Below, piece after piece: positions 17,302 through 23,465 of a stretch of 23,465 bases of DNA (position 1 is its first letter; every line of letters begins with the position of its first letter). The stretch comes from Entamoeba histolytica HM-1:IMSS (Eukaryota > Evosea > Mastigamoebida > Endamoebidae). The notes beneath the pieces are model-generated. The model did no database searches, had not been told where the DNA came from, and saw only the letters and a list, made by a program, of their open reading frames with translations. The position numbers and the translations under genes are program-made. The stretch lies in contig NW_001915103.1 in NCBI RefSeq assembly GCF_000208925.1, positions 1 to 23,465 on the forward strand. Direction: 5' to 3'.

Positions 17302-17575
17302 TTTAATTCAATAACAGATTTATAGTTCTTTTGTTGAAAGGACAAAAAAATTGATTAGTTAATATGAAAAGATGTTCATATTAAAAAAACACAAATCATG
17401 TGAAAAATTTTTATTTTTTTTTTTTATAAAATTAATCATTAACGAAAAATTTTATTTCATCAAACGTCTGTTATGTGAGAAAAACTAGGAAATTAAAGAA
17501 AGAAGTTGATTTTTGAATTAAAAAAGGAAAAAATAAAATAAAACTAAAAAATAAAAAACTAATATTTTAATACCT
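17302..17575. promoter_or_regulatory. Divergent promoter region between the PRP38-like and membrane-tethered zinc-finger genes
   Basis: This 274-base gap contains a GAACT box for the PRP38-like gene (minus strand, 17324-17328, GAACTATAAATC). Toward the zinc-finger gene it has a 10-T run and A-rich leader without an obvious GAACT box. No other structure was recognised. Confidence 0.45.
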
Positions 17576-19672
17576 ATGCAAGGTCATGATGCTTTGAATG
17601 AAGCAGAAAATGGGGTGATGCTTGTCTCTTCAGAAGAAATCCCAAGAACACAAAAACAAAGAAAGAAAAATTGGAAATGTGTTTTTCCTAATTGTAATGA
17701 GCCAGTAAAAACTCGATTTAATTGTTATGCTCATGTATGGGATGCTCATTTACGTCAATACTATACTCAAAATTATCCTGACATGTATCCAACAACTGCG
17801 TTCAAAAAAACACAAAATAAAACACCAATGAAAAGTCTTTGTGAAAAGTATATGATTCAATTAGTTGAAAAACCTAATTCAAAAGAAAAGGGAAGTAGCG
17901 AAACAAAGCAACAAAATTCATTAAATGAAGTAATTCAACAAATTCCAATTATCGAACAAAATACTCTAAAAACTGAACAAAATATGACTTATACTATTTC
18001 TCCTGACCAAACTTCTAATGGTGTTCGTGAAATAGAAATGTCTTCACCAAATCAATCAAATGAAATATCTCTCCCTTCTCCATCAAGAATAACAAATAAT
18101 CCTGAACAACTCTCTGAATCAAATTATCCATTTGCATTCTTATCTGAGTATCAATTTAATAATCAATTTATTACAAATAATTATCATATTTCTCCAACTG
18201 ATCAACCAATTCAACAATTTCAACCAACTGCAACAATTGCTATTGAAGAAACAAATCAACAGAACCCCAATATTATTCAAGACAACTCAGATTTTATTAA
18301 AATAGAACAAATAACTACTCAATTAAAAAGGTTACATGTTTTTGGTGAAATATTTGCTGAAAATGGATATCTTGTTCGTTCTGATGCTAGGTCTAAAACA
18401 GATATTCAAACAATTGAAAATGCATTAAATTCAGTTACTTCTTTAGTTGGTAAAAAATATGCTTATAAAAATGAGCCAAATAAAATAAAATATGGATTTA
18501 TTGCACAAGAAGTTCAAGAAGTTATTCCAGACTTAGTTCAAAAAGATGAAAGTGGTAATTTGAGCGTTGACTATTTAGGTGTTATTCCATACATAGTAGA
18601 GGCATTAAAAACTATTCATGACAATTCAGTAAGTTTAGAAAATTCATCAAGAAAAGAATATACTGAATTATCTCAAATTGTGGAAGACGCTGTTTTACAA
18701 CTTCAAATGTTAATGGAAGAAAAAGGGAAACATATCTTTCTTGAAAAAGAATCAAGAGCTTCAACATTATTAACTTTTGATATATTTGGACCACCAATAG
18801 TGGTGTTATTAATGGGAATTATGTTTAGTATTTTGAGTATAGTTATTCCATTTTTTGTTCCATACTTATTCTTTACTCTTGGAGTTTTAGTTGTTGTTAC
18901 AATTGTTCTTTGGACAGTGGTCATTGCTCAGAGAAAACAATTAAAAGATTTCTTTGTATTTAGGATTATGAAATTACGTTGGTTAAAATCTCAATTCTTT
19001 GTTTGGTTTTCTATATTAACTCTTATTCATGTCTCTCTTCTAATATCAATTTTATTAGGATATGGTGGGTTAATTATGACAGCAGTTTATATTATATTCT
19101 TTACTTTGTTAGCTGCAGTTACATACATCCTTCATATATCACCAAAGTTGCATTGGAAATTTACATTTACAGTATCATTGTTTATTCTATCATTCATATT
19201 AACTATAATATGTTCTATATTATTAACAATTTTTCAACCATTTATTTCTTTAAATATTAGAGAAATGAATAAACCTTATCATGTAAATATTCGTCCTAAT
19301 GAGCCAATAACCCCAATGGTATTATCATCCCCTCCTTGGAATTGTTTTTCCCCTCAAATACAAAGTGACATTCCACTACCTCAAAATTTAACTATAGTAA
19401 TGCCTTCAAGTTCAACTCCAAATTCTGTTTCACCAACTGTCCGAGGAATAGTTTCTGATGACATTTCTACTAATGATATTGAATTTTATATTGTTTGTTC
19501 AGGACTTATTAAAGTAAGTTATGGCAAAGTTACACTTAAATCTTGTGAAACAAAAACTAATGAAAAGACTTGTTTAAATAATAAATGTGGGTGGTGTTCA
19601 AGTACCAAAAAATGTGGGTTTTGTGAACATGGTGGTGAGTTTTGTGATAATGATGACACACATGGTTGTTAG
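17576..19672 (+). CDS. Membrane-tethered C2H2 zinc-finger protein with an S74/endosialidase chaperone (MYRF-like) domain
   Basis: The 698-residue protein has this order. 31-60: one C2H2 finger, Cys35, Cys40, His53, His58 (WKCVFPNCNEPVKTRF, then HVWDAHLR; C-X4-C-X12-H-X4-H). 90-245: Gln/Asn/Ser-rich linker. 250-345: an intramolecular chaperone domain of the endosialidase/S74 family (HVFGEIFAENGYLVRSDARS, then YGFIAQEVQEVIPDLV and LSVDYLGVIPYIVEALK), including S-D-A-R-S-K at 269-274, the Ser-Lys motif of the MYRF self-protease. 346-392: coiled coil, as in trimerising family members. 406-553: about five spans. 555-698: lumenal tail with a Cys-rich end (CLNNKCGWCSSTKKCGFC). By analogy with MYRF, trimerisation at the membrane would trigger self-cleavage before Ser269 and free the zinc-finger part for the nucleus. 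MYRF uses an Ndt80-type DNA-binding domain, which I do not see here. Function is inference. Confidence 0.8.
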   Translation: MQGHDALNEAENGVMLVSSEEIPRTQKQRKKNWKCVFPNCNEPVKTRFNCYAHVWDAHLRQYYTQNYPDMYPTTAFKKTQNKTPMKSLCEKYMIQLVEKPNSKEKGSSETKQQNSLNEVIQQIPIIEQNTLKTEQNMTYTISPDQTSNGVREIEMSSPNQSNEISLPSPSRITNNPEQLSESNYPFAFLSEYQFNNQFITNNYHISPTDQPIQQFQPTATIAIEETNQQNPNIIQDNSDFIKIEQITTQLKRLHVFGEIFAENGYLVRSDARSKTDIQTIENALNSVTSLVGKKYAYKNEPNKIKYGFIAQEVQEVIPDLVQKDESGNLSVDYLGVIPYIVEALKTIHDNSVSLENSSRKEYTELSQIVEDAVLQLQMLMEEKGKHIFLEKESRASTLLTFDIFGPPIVVLLMGIMFSILSIVIPFFVPYLFFTLGVLVVVTIVLWTVVIAQRKQLKDFFVFRIMKLRWLKSQFFVWFSILTLIHVSLLISILLGYGGLIMTAVYIIFFTLLAAVTYILHISPKLHWKFTFTVSLFILSFILTIICSILLTIFQPFISLNIREMNKPYHVNIRPNEPITPMVLSSPPWNCFSPQIQSDIPLPQNLTIVMPSSSTPNSVSPTVRGIVSDDISTNDIEFYIVCSGLIKVSYGKVTLKSCETKTNEKTCLNNKCGWCSSTKKCGFCEHGGEFCDNDDTHGC

Positions 19673-19749
19673 TTAGATAATGTAATGATAATAATATTGC
19701 TGTATTAAATCAATTGTTTTCTTTTGATTTTATTTTTTATTTAAATAAG

Positions 19750-20264
19750 ATGAAATGAATTGAAAGTTGTATGTTAAGAAATGTCATATATACATTACAA
19801 TATTTCAATGAGCTGAGTCACGCTTATCATTTGGTTATGAAGCTGCCATTAGTTAGAAAACATCTTATTCAATATTGCAATAACAGCAGGGATTATTATT
19901 GATGGCTGAGCGTCATTTATTATAATAGAAGAATTAGTATTTGTAAAGATGATAGTATTACATACTTGTTAGAATGTAAGTTTATTTGATAATATAGGTT
20001 TTATTAAAGAAAATGATATTCATGTTGGTGGTAAAAGAAATTAGCCATTAAATTCAAATAAAGAAGAGATAGTTATTTGAATGAATAATAAATGAATTAG
20101 TATTGTTTGAAAAAAAAATGTTAATTCAATGTAAATAAAAGAAAGAAGATAAGAATCTCAAATTTCTCTACAATGAAAAAAAAACAGATGAATAGTTTGT
20201 GAATAAAAGTCTTAAATTACAAGATGTAGTTAATTTCTGATGAGCAAAGAATGATAGAAAATAA
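19750..20264 (+). pseudogene. Decayed C-terminal part of a LINE-like (non-LTR retrotransposon) reading frame
   Basis: Starting at the ATG at 19750, one frame stays open to 19986 apart from TGA at 19756 and 19900. It reads HLVMKLPLVRKHLIQYCNN, then WLSVIYYNRRISICKDDS and ITYLLECKF. The C-X6-Y-X3-C arrangement, following a basic region, resembles the Cys/His cluster near the C-terminus of site-specific non-LTR elements such as EhLINEs (with Tyr where His is usual). After a frameshift near 19990 the reading continues (IKENDIHVGGKR, PLNSNKEEIVI, MNNK, ISIV), and after another near 20138 (KKEDKNLKFLYNEKKTDE, FVNKSLKLQDVVNF), ending at the TAA at 20262-20264. Most interruptions are TGA, as expected from decayed Trp codons. 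The coding fossil is clear; the LINE assignment is moderate because no catalytic RT motif is included. Confidence 0.5.
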
Positions 20265-20281
20265 ATATAATACCATTTATT

Positions 20282-20645
20282 AAAAATAAATATTCAATTG
20301 GTTTGACATCTTTTGGTATTTTATTTCAATATTTTATATTTTTAAATTCTTTTTCTTATTCTTTTTCTTTTAAAAAATTTTGAATATTCAACTTCATATA
20401 CCATATTACCTCTTTAACTGTTTTTCACGTTTAAATATTTCATATTCTTCATCATAAATATAAATTGTTTCAATGATATGAAATAATATTCTTGAATAAT
20501 GAATTAAATGAATTATATTTCAATTAAATTATCACATATTTTATTGAATTTTTTTAATTTCCATTTCTAAATTAATAAAATCATTACTATCATCAAAATG
20601 CTTTGACATTAGCATTATTTCATTATATAACACAATTTCATTCAT
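20282..20645 (-). pseudogene. Decayed N-terminal part of a BspA-like leucine-rich-repeat gene
   Basis: On the minus strand the ATG at 20645 opens MNEIVLYNEIMLMSKHFDDS, then NDFINLEMEIKKIQ. This follows the family start 'YLMIVSKYF.SI.DFINLEM..KKFQ.NM..F.FNPI' of Entamoeba BspA-like (TpLRR) proteins. After four stops the same frame resumes with IIHLIHYSRILFHIIETIYI and YDEEYEIFKREKQLKR ('LFPNIETLHIY.E.DE.F'). VYEVEYSKFFK and, in a shifted frame, NKIPKDVKPIEY follow ('W..V.YS.Y..' and 'IP..V.SI'). So about 110 codons of the N-terminal region are recognisable, with at least six stops and two shifts. Intact members are cell-surface LRR proteins of 400-700 residues; nothing of the later repeats is left here. 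Expected residues are quoted from general knowledge of the family, not an alignment. Confidence 0.55.
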
Positions 20646-20799
20646 TTTTTATTATTTATTATTGTATTTTGATTTGAGCTTAAAATATTTTTAAGCTATA
20701 AACCTTGAGTTTTTATTTTTTTAGCTTTATTTTTAATCTAAAAATCAGATTTATTATGTTTTAATTATTGATAAAATATTCTAAAAACAATAAACAGAT

Positions 20800-21365
20800 T
20801 GAATAGAATATAAAAATTGAATGATTTAATAAAGGCAATAAATCAAATATCAATGAAAAGAACTGAAACAAATTGAAATGATTTAGAAGAAATGTTGAAA
20901 GGCAATTAATCATTAAAATCCATCAATTTACATAAGAAATAAATGTAGTGTTTTTAAGTACTCAACCAACTGATACACAATTGCAACTCACTTTGGTGTT
21001 GATAAAAATGAATAAAGAAAGTTAAAAAGACAATGAAATATAGTTTATAATGTTTATAAAGAGGTAATGATGAATAATTGAGACAATTGTTTGACCAAGA
21101 ATAACAAGAAATAAAAATGATAGAAGAATAGAATGAATAAGCAAAAGGTGCAATATATGAATTGTTTATTATATGATTCTGATGCAATGATAGAACTTAT
21201 AAATCAAAAGATGAAAAAGAATTGAAATATATTGAATGAAACACTTTAAAAAGATGTATGAAGATAATGATAAAATGAATATCAATGAAACAGCATGTCA
21301 AGATATAATAAAATACAAACACGAAACAGTGTGTCAAAGAGAGATAAAGAAAGAATATCATAATG
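20800..21365 (+). pseudogene. Decayed coding sequence of unrecognised family
   Basis: The plus strand reads as broken protein in switching frames: FNKGNKSNINEKN, RRNVERQLIIKIHQF, STQPTDTQ followed after a shift by IATHFGVDKNE, then LRQLFDQE, QEIKMIEE, AKGAIYELFII and CNDRTYKSKDEKELKYIE. Many breaks are TAA or TGA at places where CAA, GAA or TGG would restore sense. The piece around DTQIATHFGVDKNE is reminiscent of a helix-turn-helix recognition segment, but it is too short to assign. I cannot name the parent gene. Confidence 0.35.
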
Positions 21366-21518
21366 ATTATTTTTATCAATAATACACTTTTTAAATTATT
21401 CTTTCAATAAACAACGAGAAATAGTACGATGTTTATTATATGTATTATAAACAGTTTTAATAATGAAGAAAATAGAGGCGTTAGAAACATAAACAAATTA
21501 TACACAATGGATTAAAAA

Positions 21519-22014
21519 GGCAACAAAAAGCAAATAATAGAAAAAAAGAAGAGAAAGATATAAGCAAATAAAAGAAAGAAGTAGAATATAAAGATATAAA
21601 AGAATAAGAAGAAAGTAGAAGAAGAAAGAAGATAAAAAGTAATAAATCACAAAGATGTAATAAAAGAAGAATAGAAGAAATAAATGGTGTATTTTTATTA
21701 TAAAAAATAGAAATATGAAATAAAAGTGTCTAATTTAATGATTTAAAATGATTAATATTATTTTATTAATGAAAAACATTTTATTCCTTTTTATGTTTAT
21801 TATTTATATGTATAATTTCAACATGATGTTTATTATATATTCAATCATATATGTTATGTTATTATTATAACATGTAACATTTAATAAAATATAAATATAA
21901 ATGAAAATGATATGATATGAATATATGATATAGAATATAAAACAAAAGAATAACAAGAATAAATGATAAATAAAACGAGAAATGATAATCAATGATATAA
22001 TAATAAAATCAAAG
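21519..22014. repeat. Diverged ~0.5-kb repeat, copy 1
   Basis: The unit begins with a purine-rich half (GGCAACAAAAAGCAAATAAT), passes through TAAATGGTGTATTTTTATTA and a T-rich middle with a small palindrome, and ends AATGATAATCAATGATATAA then TAATAAAATCAAAG. A second copy lies at 22954-23394 and a partial third follows directly at 22015. No coding or transposase signal was seen; the repeat family is not recognised. Confidence 0.7.
21856..21873. repeat. Small palindrome inside repeat copy 1
   Basis: ATGTTAT and ATAACAT pair across a 4-base loop. In copy 2 (23245-23259) the same arms are kept with a 1-base loop. It lies at the end of a block of about 70 bases that is much better conserved between copies than the rest. 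Confidence 0.5.
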
Positions 22015-22215
22015 GGCAACGAAAAAAAGCAAATAATTGAAAAAGAAGAGAATGAATGATATAAAAGAATAAAAAGAAAGTAAAAAGTTGGATATGATGA
22101 AGAAAGAATAAAAGTAGAAAGGAGAGAATATAAAAAGAAAGAAGATAAAGTGTAATAAAACAAAAGAGATGATAAAAGAAGAATAGAAAGAAAAAAATAA
22201 AGGATGCAAATTTTA
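22015..22215. repeat. Partial third copy of the ~0.5-kb repeat, head-to-tail with copy 1
   Basis: It starts GGCAACGAAAAAAAGCAAAT immediately where copy 1 ends, keeps the purine-rich half (GATGATAAAAGAAGAATAGA near 22168) and then loses similarity at about 22200, before the T-rich middle. Confidence 0.5.
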
Positions 22216-22233
22216 TTTCAACAAATAAAAAAA

Positions 22234-22307
22234 GCGCAAAATTTAATGATGCAAAATTTAATGATGCAAAATATTTAGCAACATATTTTATTGATGCAAA
22301 ATATTTT
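22234..22307. repeat. Short tandem repeat, 15-base unit GATGCAAAATTTAAT
   Basis: Units start at 22234 (GCGCAAAATTTAAT), 22248, 22263 and 22293, the last two with ATATTT in place of ATTTAA, and a diverged GCAACATATTTTATT fills the gap. It replaces the second half of the partial repeat copy. Confidence 0.6.
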
Positions 22308-22953
22308 GAAATAAAAATAATTCATCATTTGATATTATTATATTTGATAATAAATTATATTATATATTAAATACATCATATTTCTTTATTATTTATCTTT
22401 CTTTTCTTTTTATTATTTCATATATTAAATTATTATTCATTCATTTATTATTTATATTTCATTTATTAAATAAAATGAAAATGAAATTGTAAAATATCAA
22501 TTAAATATTCATGAATAATTTATTAATATTTAATAATTGAAATAACAAATAATAATGTAACAATAATGATATATTCAATATATTCTTTATTTGATTTGTT
22601 CAATATTAGATTATTTTATTTCATTATTTTATTTCATTATTTTATTTCATTATTTCATATTCATTTATTATTTTTTAAAATCAAATAAACAATAATATTG
22701 ATATTCATTCATCATATTCATTTAATATAATAAATATACACAACATTTCAGAATAAAGAATGAATAATTAAGAATGAAAATATTGATTTATTCAATATTT
22801 TATTCAACATAAAATCAATAAAACATATATTTTGATAATACACAAATGAAATAATAAAGAAATATACAATACTAAAGAATTAATAAAAAAGAAATAAAAA
22901 GAATGAATAAATGAATATAAAATTGATAAATAATAGAAGAAAGAAATAGAAAA
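22308..22953. other. Gene-free AT-rich spacer between repeat copies
   Basis: Extremely AT-rich DNA made of ATTTATT, TTATTATT and AATAATAT words. Apart from the 13-base tandem repeat listed separately I see no gene, RNA or decayed coding sequence. Confidence 0.5.
22611..22657. repeat. Short tandem repeat, 13-base unit TTATTTTATTTCA
   Basis: Three perfect units (22611-22623, 22624-22636, 22637-22649) are followed by a partial TTATTTCA. Purely AT-rich slippage-type repeat in a gene-free area. Confidence 0.75.
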
Positions 22954-23394
22954 ACAACGAAAAACAAATAATATAAAAAGAATATAAATATATAAAAGAA
23001 TAAAAATAAAGTAGAAGAAGAATATAAAAATAACAAATCACAAAGAGATGATAAAAGAAGAAAAGAATGAAAATGGTGTATTTTTAATGTAAAAATTAGA
23101 AATATGAAATAATAAGTGTCTAATTTTATTGTGTAAAATGATTAACAATATTTTATTATTGAAAAATATTTTACTCTTTTTTATGTTATTATTTATATGT
23201 ATAACTTCATCATGATGTTTATTATATATTCAATCATATGTGTTATGTTATTATAACATATAATAAGTGATAAAATATAAATGAAAATGATATGAATATA
23301 TGATATAGAATATAGAAAAAACAAAAGAATAATAAGAATAAATGATAAATAAAACGAGAAATGATAATCAATGATATAATAATAAAATCAAAGT
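22954..23394. repeat. Diverged ~0.5-kb repeat, copy 2
   Basis: It matches copy 1 along its whole length in the same orientation, from AACAACGAAAAACAAATAAT through AAATGGTGTATTTTTAAT, TGATGTTTATTATATATTCA, to the identical end AAACGAGAAATGATAATCAA then TGATATAATAATAAAATCAAAG. Differences are mainly small indels and A/T changes in the first half. Confidence 0.7.
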
Positions 23395-23465
23395 ATAAAA
23401 GATAAATTTAATATTAATATAAATAAAAAGAGAATAAATATAAATCGAAAATAGATATAAATGAT

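Noticed and set aside
19800..19920. Less AT-rich patch considered as a tRNA or small RNA gene
   Set aside because: No cloverleaf arms or T-loop sequence could be found, and the patch reads as a decayed LINE-like frame.
21804..22209. Phe/Ile/Tyr/Ser-rich minus-strand frames in the repeat area
   Set aside because: They are translations of T-rich low-complexity DNA without family features; the repeat structure explains the region.
22234..22307. Repeats of GATGCAAAAT as a CRISPR-like array
   Set aside because: The units are nearly adjacent without unique spacers, and the genome is eukaryotic.

Overview
The window is nuclear DNA of an Entamoeba species, most likely E. histolytica or a near relative such as E. 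dispar or E. nuttalli. The pointers are the very AT-rich composition, short intergenic gaps, A/T-ending codons, tiny introns that begin GTTTGTT and end in AG, GAACT boxes a few bases ahead of start codons, and remnants of Entamoeba-type BspA-like LRR and LINE sequences. This was judged by eye, not by a database search.

Layout. 1-220 holds the C-terminal end of a probable RasGEF. 424-870 (-) is a UBE2D/Ubc4-type ubiquitin-conjugating enzyme. 958-2093 (-) is a short Noc4-like ribosome-biogenesis protein with one 56-nt intron. 2094-3450 is gene-poor and contains a decayed Lys/Glu-rich reading frame. 3451-4050 (-) is a secreted cyclophilin. 4149-5523 (-) is coronin, broken by one extra base in an A6 run. 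5897-6535 (+) is TRAP-beta (SSR2). 6598-7401 (-) is a glycosyltransferase-like protein. 7731-12692 (+) is a 1653-residue helical protein with vinculin/talin-like ends and a charged coiled-coil centre. 12.7-13.9 kb is gene-poor. 13944-14183 (+) is a 79-residue single-span protein and 14327-14971 (+) is MOB1. 15017-16438 (-) is a three-exon type I membrane protein. 16531-17301 (-) is a PRP38-like splicing factor. 17576-19672 (+) is a membrane-tethered zinc-finger protein with an S74/MYRF-type self-cleaving chaperone domain. The last 3.8 kb has no intact gene: it holds remnants of a LINE-like ORF, a BspA-like LRR gene and an unrecognised gene, followed by diverged ~0.5-kb repeats.

The genes are unrelated single-copy-type genes, as is usual for a protist chromosome. 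Loose themes are the actin cytoskeleton (coronin, the vinculin-like protein, MOB1, RasGEF) and the secretory pathway (TRAP-beta, cyclophilin, glycosyltransferase-like protein, type I membrane protein). The best candidate for something undescribed is the 698-residue protein at 17576-19672. It combines a C2H2 finger, an endosialidase-chaperone domain with the Ser-Lys motif, about five membrane spans and a Cys-rich tail. This predicts a membrane-held transcription regulator that frees itself by autoproteolysis, as MYRF does, but with a different DNA-binding domain.
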